From an uncultured Clostridia bacterium (GTDB lineage: Bacteria; Bacillota_I; Bacilli_A; RF39; UBA660), in NCBI GenBank assembly GCA_947643225.1, contig CANRVH010000014.1, forward strand, positions 1-36,744: a stretch of DNA of 36,744 bases, written 5' to 3'. A program made the position numbers and the translations under genes. This document shows positions 17,305 to 24,522 of this stretch, piece by piece (within the stretch, counting starts at the first letter, position 1; each line of letters begins with the position of its first letter). The notes below the pieces were generated by a model, which was not told where the DNA came from, did not search any database, and worked only from the letters and a program-made list of their open reading frames with translations.

Positions 17305-18285
17305 TTATACATGTTTTGGTTTAGTATAACTTTTTATTTTACCTAAAAAAAGTACCTCATTTGTTTGATTATCCTTAATATTGGCGCATTTGATTTCATT
17401 ATTATAATAACTGGTAAAATAATAGTTTCCTGTATTTAAATTCATAAAATTAGTATATTGAGTATACTCTGGATTATTATTATTTGCTATTACTATTCCT
17501 TTAGGAATAGTTACTAACTTCATAATATGAAAACATGAAAGTATTGTCTCTTCTCTTGTTTCTGGAAACTCCATAAATTTTTTAGCAAAAGTAATACGAA
17601 CAAATCTAGAAGGAGAAGTAAAATCTCCTGGAAGTCCATAAGAACCTGTTCCCTTGCTTAGTGCTGTTAAGGTTAAATCTCCCCATTCTTTTAGATCTGG
17701 TGATTCTGGACTTAACATCATATAATTACGTAAATTAGTATAATGCCAATTAAAATCAGGACTATTAGCTAGTACACCTACTGGATTTGGTAAAATAGTC
17801 AAACCATGTTTTGTACTTTCTATTACAATACTTCTTCCTGACTTATCAGATGCTATCCAATGAAGCGGTGTAACTTGATTAGTTACTGGATCAGGCACTC
17901 CTATAATTTCAAGTACTGAAGCCAATGACATAATTTCCATTACATCTTGGCAATTACTTAATAAATAATTAACTAACTCTACACTAGTAACAGATAATTT
18001 ATTAGATGTTGGTTTATTTTGAAAATAAGCATATCCTGGAAAATAAAGTGCTGCTACACCTAAACCTTTTTCATTCATACCATCAGCAGCAAGAAGTCTT
18101 CCTGTCGGTTGCCCAGTACATATAAATGAATATTTAGTATAATAAGCATTTTTTAAATACTTCCCACTATATCTATAATTTCTAGGGATAATATATGCCT
18201 CTAAATCAAGTTCATAATTAAAGTCCATCGTCCTACCAAAAAACACTTCATTTTGTTTAGAAACAAGTGAAATTGCTGTACACAT
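17305..18285 (-). CDS. Choloylglycine hydrolase family (bile salt hydrolase / penicillin V acylase)
   Basis: Ntn-hydrolase, 326 aa, that hydrolyses an amide bond of conjugated bile salts or penicillin V; cytoplasmic. After removal of Met1, Cys2 is the N-terminal nucleophile; Arg18 and Asp21 (FGRTMDF), Asn174 (LANSPDF) and Arg227 (SPSRFVRITF) match the catalytic set. The position that is Asn in typical BSH (GLNFPG) is Tyr81 here (ALYFPG), as known for penicillin V acylases. Substrate class is therefore uncertain between the two. AAAGGAG lies 10 nt before the ATG. A gut lifestyle fits. No terminator is seen between it and the convergent Ig-like gene. Confidence 0.93.
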   Translation of the reverse strand: MCTAISLVSKQNEVFFGRTMDFNYELDLEAYIIPRNYRYSGKYLKNAYYTKYSFICTGQPTGRLLAADGMNEKGLGVAALYFPGYAYFQNKPTSNKLSVTSVELVNYLLSNCQDVMEIMSLASVLEIIGVPDPVTNQVTPLHWIASDKSGRSIVIESTKHGLTILPNPVGVLANSPDFNWHYTNLRNYMMLSPESPDLKEWGDLTLTALSKGTGSYGLPGDFTSPSRFVRITFAKKFMEFPETREETILSCFHIMKLVTIPKGIVIANNNNPEYTQYTNFMNLNTGNYYFTSYYNNEIKCANIKDNQTNEVLFLGKIKSYTKPKHV

Positions 18286-18542
18286 GAATTATTTCTCCTT
18301 TGTTAAAATCTATTCATGACAATTCATTAATATGATCAATTCTATAGGTAACTAATAATTTTTTAATTAACCTTTGAAAAAAATAATAATTAAATAAAAT
18401 TGATATTTAACAAAGTATTTGTTATTAGTAAACAAAACGAGAAATATAAAAAAGATAAACAGACTACTATTATCTAATATTACCTCTCTTATATCTAAAG
18501 GATTTCAAAGTTTGGTGAGCATATCTACAAAAAAATAAACCG
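18286..18542. other. Intergenic, no gene seen
   Basis: About 250 bp of AT-rich DNA between the choloylglycine hydrolase start and the left inverted repeat. No open frame with a ribosome binding site and no clear hairpin were found. Confidence 0.6.
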
Positions 18543-18700
18543 ATAAAAATAATAATCTTAGTTAAGAATAAACCGATTTTTTTATAAAAGTATAGTTACT
18601 TACAATTAAAAAGGATCGATAATGTTAGTGGAGAAAATAGATGCTTTTTCTTTTATTATTACTAATAATAGTAATTAAACATATTCTTATTTTCAAAATA
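18543..18700 (+). repeat. Left arm of a long inverted repeat
   Basis: This 158-bp stretch is the imperfect reverse complement of 19764-19988. Shared blocks read in the same order on the opposite strand: ATAAAAATAATAA (18543-18555), CTTAG, AATAAACCGATT, TTTTATAAAAG, TTACAATTAAAAAG, ATCGATAATGTTAGTGGAG, TTATTATTACTAATAATAG and TATTCTTATTTTCAAAATA. By eye about 85% of the inner 134 bp match. No open frame lies in it. It sits just before the 305-aa gene. Confidence 0.9.
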
Positions 18701-18786
18701 TAAATTCCTTGTAAACCTTAATTATATTAAAAGATATTATTTTATTTAAGATATAAATATGGTAGTATTTATGTTAGGAGGAAATT

Positions 18787-19704
18787 ATGATGGAAAAAAA
18801 TGAAATTAATAAAAGTAATAAAATATTAATTGTTCTAGTTGTTGTTCTATTTATTATAATTATAGGAATGGGAGTCTATATCGCCTATGATAAGAAAATT
18901 ATTTTTTCTAGTTCTATGAATGAGGTACTAGATAAAAATACAACGAAAAGAAAAAATAGTGACAATGAAGACTTTAAAGATATTGACTTAAATAGTAATG
19001 ATTTTATTAATTTATACAATAAGTTAGAAGATTATACCTACATGAACAATAGAACTAACGGTTATTATGACTTTTTGGATTCTGAAAAAACAACTATAGG
19101 TTTTTATAATTCTGATATAAAATCAAGTGATTTTACTAGGGTAGATAATGGAGCTCCGACAAATGTTATTACATATAATGTAAAAGCTGATGTTTTATCA
19201 AAATCTTTAAAAAATATATTTGGTGATGATATCAATTTTAATTATGAACTTGCTATAGGTAATTTTTTCAATTTAAAAAAAGAAGTATATGAGGCAATAG
19301 GCATGGTTAATACATGTGGTGGAGAAATATCTAGTTATGATTTAAACTCAAATACTTACTATATTAATATGAACAATGGTTGTGGTGGAAGTACAGGACC
19401 TTCTGCTAAATTAATAACAAGAAGGATAATTTCAGCACAGAAAAGTAATGATACGATTACTGTAAAAGAAAAGGCTATTTATTTAGAGGCTGATTTTAAT
19501 GATAACAATATTATTTATAAAGTATACTCTGATAAAGATCACAAAAATTTAATTGACACTTTAAGTTATAGTGAAGATACTGTTTATAATGAAACTATTA
19601 ACGTAGATAATTATAGTGAGACTTCTACTATTACCCATACTTATAAACTGAATAAAACTACTAATCAATACTATTTTGCTAGTAGTGAAATTAATTTTCC
19701 ATAA
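18787..19704 (+). CDS. Membrane-anchored hypothetical protein between inverted repeats
   Basis: 305 aa of unknown family. An N-terminal basic stretch and a single strong membrane helix (about 13-34) with no lipobox are followed by an Asn/Asp/Ser-rich extracellular part. Two cysteines (in MVNTCGGEIS and NNGCGGSTGP) could form a disulphide. The C-terminal half looks like beta strands (ITVKEKAIYLEADF, TSTITHTYKLNKTTNQYYF). AGGAGG lies 6 nt before ATG 18787; a second ATG at 18790 is possible. It is the only gene inside the pair of inverted repeats. Similar anchored proteins of gut Bacillota are common but unnamed. Confidence 0.75.
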   Translation: MMEKNEINKSNKILIVLVVVLFIIIIGMGVYIAYDKKIIFSSSMNEVLDKNTTKRKNSDNEDFKDIDLNSNDFINLYNKLEDYTYMNNRTNGYYDFLDSEKTTIGFYNSDIKSSDFTRVDNGAPTNVITYNVKADVLSKSLKNIFGDDINFNYELAIGNFFNLKKEVYEAIGMVNTCGGEISSYDLNSNTYYINMNNGCGGSTGPSAKLITRRIISAQKSNDTITVKEKAIYLEADFNDNNIIYKVYSDKDHKNLIDTLSYSEDTVYNETINVDNYSETSTITHTYKLNKTTNQYYFASSEINFP

Positions 19705-19763
19705 AAAATTCAAATAGTTGATTTATCTATTGACAAATGAACAATACACTGTTTATTTGTCTT

Positions 19764-19988
19764 TATTTTGAAAATAAGAATATATTTAATTACTATTATT
19801 AGTAATAATAAAAGAAAAAAGAAACTATTTTCTCCACTAACATTATCGATGCTTTTTAATTGTAAATAACTATTCTTTTATAAAACAGTTGGTTTATTAC
19901 AAGAAACAAAAAGTACCGATTTTCATTTTTATCCACTATTCCAAAAAATGAAAATCGGTTTATTATTGACTAAGGTTATTATTTTTAT
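19764..19988 (-). repeat. Right arm of a long inverted repeat
   Basis: Reverse complement of the left arm at 18543-18700, with one extra block of about 60 bp near 19899-19959 that holds a perfect 16-bp stem. The rest aligns without large gaps, including the block GTTAGTGGAG (complement near 19830-19845). The distance between the arms is about 1.06 kb. Confidence 0.9.
19915..19959. terminator. Perfect 16-bp hairpin inside the right arm
   Basis: ACCGATTTTCATTTTT (19915-19930) pairs with AAAAATGAAAATCGGT (19944-19959). It may terminate transcription from either side (T-rich on the minus strand), but it lies over 200 bp from the 305-aa gene. It is absent from the left arm. Confidence 0.5.
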
Positions 19989-20030
19989 AAATATTTTTCT
20001 TATTAAAAAATGTTATAATTCCAAGTGTTG

Positions 20031-20061
20031 TACCCTTATTTTTTCTTTGCAAATAAGGGTA
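20031..20061. other. Hairpin upstream of the toxin promoter
   Basis: TACCCTTATTT (20031-20041) and AAATAAGGGTA (20051-20061) form a perfect 11-bp stem. No T-run follows on either strand. A TATAAT at 20014-20019 just before it lacks a good -35. It resembles the 5' hairpin of the toxin mRNA next door and could be a decayed copy. Confidence 0.3.
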
Positions 20062-20067
20062 GAATCA

Positions 20068-20096
20068 TTTACTTATAAACTGAAAAATAGTATAAT
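20068..20096 (+). promoter_or_regulatory. Promoter of the small-toxin mRNA
   Basis: TTTACT (20068-20073) and TATAAT (20091-20096) with 17-bp spacing; predicted start near 20103. Confidence 0.7.
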
Positions 20097-20108
20097 GACT
20101 TAGTTAGT

Positions 20109-20149
20109 TTAGGTACTATTCCCCTTTACTTTTTAAAAGCGAAAGGGGG
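20109..20149 (+). promoter_or_regulatory. Toxin mRNA leader: sequestered ribosome binding site and 5'-3' pairing segment
   Basis: CCCCTTT (20121-20127) pairs with AAAGGGG (20142-20148), hiding the ribosome binding site of the 30-aa peptide. The segment just upstream, TTAGGTACTATTCCC (20109-20123), is complementary to GGGATAGTACCTAA at the 3' end (20274-20287) with one bulged base. Both features are typical of translationally inactive full-length mRNAs of type I toxins. Confidence 0.7.
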
Positions 20150-20156
20150 TGAAATT

Positions 20157-20249
20157 ATGAGAAAGTCAGAGAAATATCTTTGTACGATCATAATACTCCT
20201 TATTATTGTGATTATTATCATACTAGTAAAAATAGTACCAACTGTTTAA
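20157..20249 (+). CDS. 30-aa hydrophobic peptide, candidate type I toxin
   Basis: The peptide has a charged N-terminus (MRKSEKYLC), one unbroken hydrophobic helix of about 18 residues of Ile/Leu/Val and a short tail with KIVPTV; it should insert in the membrane. AAAGGGGGTG lies 7 nt before the ATG and is paired in the leader. Transcription is bounded by a promoter at 20068-20096 and a terminator at 20274-20315, and an antisense promoter faces it from 20344-20372. Build and layout match TxpA/BsrG-class and other type I toxins, which depolarise or disturb the membrane when the antitoxin RNA is lost. The sequence itself is not one I can assign to a named toxin family. Confidence 0.75.
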   Translation: MRKSEKYLCTIIILLIIVIIIILVKIVPTV

Positions 20250-20337
20250 GTCGGTACTAAATCATATAACTATGGGATAGTACCTAACTCTTCAAAACTA
20301 GGTATTCCCTTTTTTAGTTTATGCAAGTTTCCTTGAC
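20228..20337 (-). ncRNA. Candidate antisense antitoxin RNA (about 110 nt)
   Basis: A minus-strand promoter (TTGAAT 20367-20372, TATGAT 20344-20349, spacing 17) starts near 20337. On that strand the stem TAGTACC / GGTACTA (20253-20259 and 20233-20239) is followed by TTTTT (20228-20232), an intrinsic terminator. The RNA is fully complementary to the toxin stop-codon region and 3' untranslated region, including the toxin terminator. Size and position fit RatA/SR4-type antitoxins; expression is not shown. Confidence 0.7.
20274..20315 (+). terminator. Terminator of the toxin mRNA
   Basis: GGGATAGTACCTA (20274-20286) pairs with TAGGTATTCCC (20299-20309) with a small bulge, followed by TTTTTT. Confidence 0.8.
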
Positions 20338-20343
20338 ATACTC

Positions 20344-20372
20344 ATCATACCATATAAGGTGGTTTTATTCAA
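20344..20372 (-). promoter_or_regulatory. Promoter of the antisense RNA
   Basis: Minus-strand TTGAAT (20367-20372) and TATGAT (20344-20349), spacing 17 bp, pointing into the toxin 3' end. Confidence 0.7.
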
Positions 20373-20411
20373 GTTTTTGATTTAATTTTTTGTAGATACT
20401 CGCCCTATATT

Positions 20412-22028
20412 TTATGACAATCCAATAATCCTATTATTAACATAATCAATTTTCTCATAATTAGGCAATTTAGGAAGACCTGGCATCGTCATAATATTAC
20501 CAGTCAAAATAGTAATAAAACCTGCTCCATTATATAATTTTACATCTCGAACATGGATAATATGATCAAGCGGAGATCCCAATAATTTACTATTATCTGA
20601 AATAGAATATTGTGTTTTAGCCACACAAACAGGTAAATTACCATAACCACTATTTTGTAATTGTTCTATTTTTTTCTTTGCAGAATCACTATAATCAACA
20701 TCGTTTGCACGATAAATTTCTCGACTTATAATATCAATCTTATCAAAAATAGAATCTCCTAATTCATATAAAAATTGAAACTGATTATCCCTTTCTAAAC
20801 TATTTAATACAGTTTGAGCTAATTTAATCGCCCCTCGACTACCATCAAAATATGCTGAACTCTCTTCGAAATCAATACCTAGAGAATAACAAAATTTTCT
20901 TACCACATCTACCTCTAAATCTGTATCTGTATCATACCTATTTAAACAAATAATCAAATTTGAATTATACTTTTTCATATTTTCAATATGAATTTTCAAA
21001 TTAACAAGACCCTCTTTTACTTTATTAACATCTTCCTCTAAAATAAACTCTTTAGAAACATATGCATTATATTTTAAGGCCTTAATTGTAGCAATTAAAA
21101 CAACACAATCTGGTTTAAAATTAGCCTTTCTACATTTAATATCAAAAAACTTCTCAGCACCAAGGTCAGACCCAAAACCAGCCTCTGTAACAACAATATC
21201 AGCAACTCTTAAAGCAAGGTCAGTAGCGACAATAGAATTACAACCATGAGCTATATTAGCAAAAGGACCACCATGAACAATCGCAGGTGTATGCTCCAAA
21301 GTCTGAACTAAATTAGGTCTAAATGCATCTTTTAATAAAACAGTCATAGCCCCTTCAATCTTTAAATCTTTCGCAAATATCTCTTTGCCATCCTCTTTAT
21401 AACCTACAATAATATCGCCAAGTTTTTCTTTTAAATCGGAAAGGTCACGAGCCAAACAAAATAGGGCCATAATTTCACTAGCAGCAGTAATATCAAAACT
21501 TGTTCTACTAACAAGTGTCGTAACCTCTCTCAAGCTACGATCATTTACATCTAAACAACGATTAAAAGTAATTCGATTAAATCCAAGCTGGTTTCCTTTT
21601 ATAATATGATTATCAATTGCAGCACAAAGTAAATTATTAGCACTTTCTATTGCAGCAAAATCACCTGTAAAATGTAAATTAATATCTTCCATAGGAATAA
21701 TCTGACTATATCCTCCACCAGTAGCTCCACCTTTAACGCCAAAAACAGGTCCCATTGAAGGCTCCCTTAATGCCAATATTGCATTTTGATCAAGTTTTCT
21801 TAAAGCATCACAAAGTCCAATACTAACTGTTGTTTTTCCTTCACCATATGGTGTAGGATTAATTGCAGTAACTAAAACTAGTTTACCCTTTCTCTCAGCA
21901 TGAATTTCTTTAACTTTTGCCTTATCATTCCCATATAAAATCAAGTGATCCTCATCTATTCCCACTTTATCTGCAATATTCTTAATATCGTCTGGTAAAA
22001 CATTTCTTGCAATTTCTATATCTTCCAT
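20412..22028 (-). CDS. fhs: Formate-tetrahydrofolate ligase
   Basis: ATP-dependent ligase making 10-formyl-THF from formate and THF for purine and fMet-tRNA synthesis; 538 aa, close to the usual 550-560. P-loop TPYGEGKTTVSIGL (about 58-71) is clear, and the family blocks REPSMGPVFGVKGGATGGGY, INLHFTGDFAAIESANNL and the C-terminal GNIMTMPGLPKLP are all present. GAGGTGAA precedes the ATG. No THF riboswitch is seen in the 160-bp region shared with the divergent surface-protein gene. Single gene; its end faces the antisense promoter of the toxin locus. Confidence 0.97.
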   Translation of the reverse strand: MEDIEIARNVLPDDIKNIADKVGIDEDHLILYGNDKAKVKEIHAERKGKLVLVTAINPTPYGEGKTTVSIGLCDALRKLDQNAILALREPSMGPVFGVKGGATGGGYSQIIPMEDINLHFTGDFAAIESANNLLCAAIDNHIIKGNQLGFNRITFNRCLDVNDRSLREVTTLVSRTSFDITAASEIMALFCLARDLSDLKEKLGDIIVGYKEDGKEIFAKDLKIEGAMTVLLKDAFRPNLVQTLEHTPAIVHGGPFANIAHGCNSIVATDLALRVADIVVTEAGFGSDLGAEKFFDIKCRKANFKPDCVVLIATIKALKYNAYVSKEFILEEDVNKVKEGLVNLKIHIENMKKYNSNLIICLNRYDTDTDLEVDVVRKFCYSLGIDFEESSAYFDGSRGAIKLAQTVLNSLERDNQFQFLYELGDSIFDKIDIISREIYRANDVDYSDSAKKKIEQLQNSGYGNLPVCVAKTQYSISDNSKLLGSPLDHIIHVRDVKLYNGAGFITILTGNIMTMPGLPKLPNYEKIDYVNNRIIGLS

Positions 22029-22117
22029 AAATTCACCTCTTTCAAAATAGATTGAACTAAAAAAATAAAAATCCTCCGTTATAATTATACCTATTTACTA
22101 TCCATTTTAGCACGAAA

Positions 22118-22146
22118 TTGACAATTTGACTATTTGCATTTATACA
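22118..22146 (+). promoter_or_regulatory. Promoter of the surface protein-sortase operon
   Basis: Consensus TTGACA (22118-22123), 17 bp, then TATACA (22141-22146). AGGAGG lies just before the ATG at 22193. Confidence 0.75.
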
Positions 22147-22192
22147 TTTAATCATCTATTCTAAAAAACGTCAAAGAAAAAGGAGGAATTTT

Positions 22193-23644
22193 ATGAAAAA
22201 AATATTAATTTTCTTAATGACAATTTTATGTATAGGTATTAAATGCCAAGATGTAAACGCTCAAGCAAATTTTTATGAAGCAGAAAAAATTGATGGAATC
22301 TTCACTAAGAGTATAGATGGAGCAAATACTCACTATCAAAAAGCCAGGTTTTTTAGAAGAACTTCAGACAACAAAGAAGCTTATTGTCTAGAGCCTTTTG
22401 CCTTTTTTGATGAAAGTAAAAACTATCAAGAATACAACTATGCAACTAATTTAAGTAACAGTACATGGCAAAGAATAACATTATTAGCACACTACGGATA
22501 TGGTTATAATAATCACACAGATCCAAAATGGTATGCTATAACACAATTAATGATTTGGCAAGCAGCTGAACCAACAAAAGAATTTTATTTTACCAGTTAC
22601 TTAAATGGCCCAAAAATTGATGCTTATAAAGCAGAAATGAATGAAATCAACAATTTAATCAGAAACTACGAGACAGTACCAAATATAAGATTTGTTAGCA
22701 ATAGTGTTGTAGGAAGCACAATAACATTAACCGATACAAATCAAGTACTAAATAATTACTATATTGAAAACCAACCAGAAAACGTAAAAATAGAAAATAA
22801 TCAACTAATTATAAAGAATATAAAAGAAGGAAAACAAAATTTTGTAATTAAAAGAAAATTAACAAATGAAACAACTGCGGCTACTTTTTTCTATAATGGA
22901 GAAAGTCAAAATTTAATGATTAAAGGTAATATAGGTGAAAAAATTCTACAAATAAATGTTACAGGTACAACAAATAAAATTACTTTAACCAAAATAGATG
23001 AAGATAATAACTCCACTATTCCACAAGGAGATGCCAGTTTAATAGGAGCGATCTATAATCTATATAATGAAAAAAACGAGTTAATTAAAGAAGTAGAAAT
23101 TAATAAAGATAATAAAACGATAATAGAAAACCTAAGTTATGGAAAATATTACTTACAAGAAAAAAAGGCTGGAACAGGATATACTCTAAACAAAGAAAAA
23201 TTTTACTTTGAAATAAATAAAGATACTACCAATATAAATTTAACATTAAAAAATAAAGTATTTGAAAAAGAAATTACAATTCACAAAGAATTTGGAGAAC
23301 TATCGAATACTACTTCCGAAAAAAATATCAGTTTTGATATCTATAATTCTAAAAATGAACTAATAGACACGATCACAACAGATGAAAACGGAAATGCCAA
23401 GATCATATTACCTTATGGAAAATATACAGTAAAACAAAGAAATACAAACCATGGTTATAAAATGGTAGAAGATTTTATTATTGATGTAAATGAAGAAAAT
23501 AATGAATACTATTATCAACTTTATGATTATAAAATAGATGTTCCTGATACAAGAATAAAAGAAAGTTCTTCAATTAATTTACTATTAATTATGATAGCAA
23601 TATTTCCATCAGGATTATATTTAAGAAAAAAATATGTTAATTAA
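22193..23644 (+). CDS. Thioester-domain/SpaA surface protein with C-terminal sorting signal
   Basis: 483 aa, secreted and wall-linked. A signal peptide (1-23) is followed by a thioester (TQXA-type) domain: Cys65 in EAYCLEP and Gln118 in AITQLMIW would form the internal thioester that bonds covalently to host or surface amines. Two SpaA/prealbumin-like domains follow. The first (about 260-355) has the Lys (LTKIDED) and Glu (YLQEKKAGTGY) of an isopeptide bond; in the second (about 358-450) the Glu position is Gln (VKQRNTNHGY). The end is VPDTR, a hydrophobic helix and RKK, an LPxTG-like sorting signal. The sortase gene overlaps the 3' end by 11 nt, so it is the likely partner. Confidence 0.9.
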   Translation: MKKILIFLMTILCIGIKCQDVNAQANFYEAEKIDGIFTKSIDGANTHYQKARFFRRTSDNKEAYCLEPFAFFDESKNYQEYNYATNLSNSTWQRITLLAHYGYGYNNHTDPKWYAITQLMIWQAAEPTKEFYFTSYLNGPKIDAYKAEMNEINNLIRNYETVPNIRFVSNSVVGSTITLTDTNQVLNNYYIENQPENVKIENNQLIIKNIKEGKQNFVIKRKLTNETTAATFFYNGESQNLMIKGNIGEKILQINVTGTTNKITLTKIDEDNNSTIPQGDASLIGAIYNLYNEKNELIKEVEINKDNKTIIENLSYGKYYLQEKKAGTGYTLNKEKFYFEINKDTTNINLTLKNKVFEKEITIHKEFGELSNTTSEKNISFDIYNSKNELIDTITTDENGNAKIILPYGKYTVKQRNTNHGYKMVEDFIIDVNEENNEYYYQLYDYKIDVPDTRIKESSSINLLLIMIAIFPSGLYLRKKYVN

Positions 23645-24173
23645 ACTATTATTAGTGATTTTGTGTAGCACATTATTGAATATAAACGAAGAAAAAACAA
23701 GTATAATAGCAAAAGACATCAATACAAACGTTAAATTTAAAAAACCTTCACTAATAGAAGATATAAATAAAGAAAATAGTAAAGAATTATTAGGAACGAT
23801 AAGCATCGAAAAAATCAATTTATTAAATAAACCAATTTATAATATAAATAGTAAAAAAAATAATATTGAAAAAAATATCACTATTTTAAAGGAATCTATT
23901 TTATCAAAAAATAATAGTATAATTTTCTTAGCAGCTCACTCTGGCATAGGAGAATATGCTTACTTTAAAAATTTATATAAACTTAAAAAAAGTGATAAAA
24001 TTACATTAATTAGTAAAAGTGATCAATATCAATATAAAATAAGTAGGATTTATGAACAAAAAAAATCTGGCTATATTAAAGTAAATAAAAAATACCAAAA
24101 TGAATTAATACTTACAACATGTAGTGAAAATGAAGATAAACAATTAATTATAGAAAGTTATCTAGAAAAATAA
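23634..24173 (+). CDS. Sortase, cognate of the preceding surface protein; catalytic Arg not conserved
   Basis: 179 aa. A signal/anchor helix (1-17) is followed by a sortase beta-barrel. The catalytic His is in FLAAHSGIGEYAYF and Cys in LILTTCSE. The Arg that normally follows the Cys by about 8-12 residues (form C-x(n)-KRLIV) is Gln in EDKQLIIESYLEK, and no Arg follows the Cys. It would join the VPDTR signal of the adjacent protein to the wall or to pilin units. The start lies inside the end of the upstream gene, indicating translational coupling. A very Lys/Asn-rich composition matches its neighbour. Confidence 0.88.
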   Translation: MLIKLLLVILCSTLLNINEEKTSIIAKDINTNVKFKKPSLIEDINKENSKELLGTISIEKINLLNKPIYNINSKKNNIEKNITILKESILSKNNSIIFLAAHSGIGEYAYFKNLYKLKKSDKITLISKSDQYQYKISRIYEQKKSGYIKVNKKYQNELILTTCSENEDKQLIIESYLEK

Positions 24174-24202
24174 GAAAATACATTTCAAGAATCATATTTT
24201 GA

Positions 24203-24469
24203 TTAACAAAAAGTAGACAAGTCGTTATACAATAATTCTTTAATATTAATATAACCATAATTATAGAGGAGTATAAAAGAAATATACTTAAATACAACAT
24301 TTTTATTAGTTAATAATATAGAAAATAATTCAATTAACAAAACACATAGTCCAAGTAATAATAAAAAAGATAGTAAAACCATAGAACTACCAATTAATAC
24401 TATTAAAAATATAACATTTCCCCAAAAAAAAGTCGAAAAGACTAAAATATTTATAAAAAAGCCAAACAA
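24203..24469 (-). CDS. Possible small membrane protein (doubtful)
   Basis: An open frame of 88 codons encodes two to three very hydrophobic helices. It has no ATG near its 5' end (TTG at 24469) and no ribosome binding site, and it lies between the sortase and the terminator that faces it. It may be a chance frame in AT-rich DNA or the trailing part of a decayed membrane protein gene. Confidence 0.2.
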   Translation of the reverse strand: MFGFFINILVFSTFFWGNVIFLIVLIGSSMVLLSFLLLLGLCVLLIELFSILLTNKNVVFKYISFILLYNYGYINIKELLYNDLSTFC

Positions 24470-24512
24470 ATTTAAAAAGTTATGTCAACATTGAACCATA
24501 ACTTTTTTCTTA
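24470..24512. terminator. Bidirectional terminator
   Basis: AAAAAGTTATG and CATAACTTTTTT form an 11-bp stem around a 12-nt loop, with T-runs on both strands. It lies immediately after the stop codon of the protease gene. Confidence 0.8.
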
Positions 24513-24522
24513 TCAAAAATAT

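Noticed and set aside
22029..22192. Tetrahydrofolate riboswitch upstream of fhs
   Set aside because: No conserved THF riboswitch sequence or hairpin was found in this short divergent region.
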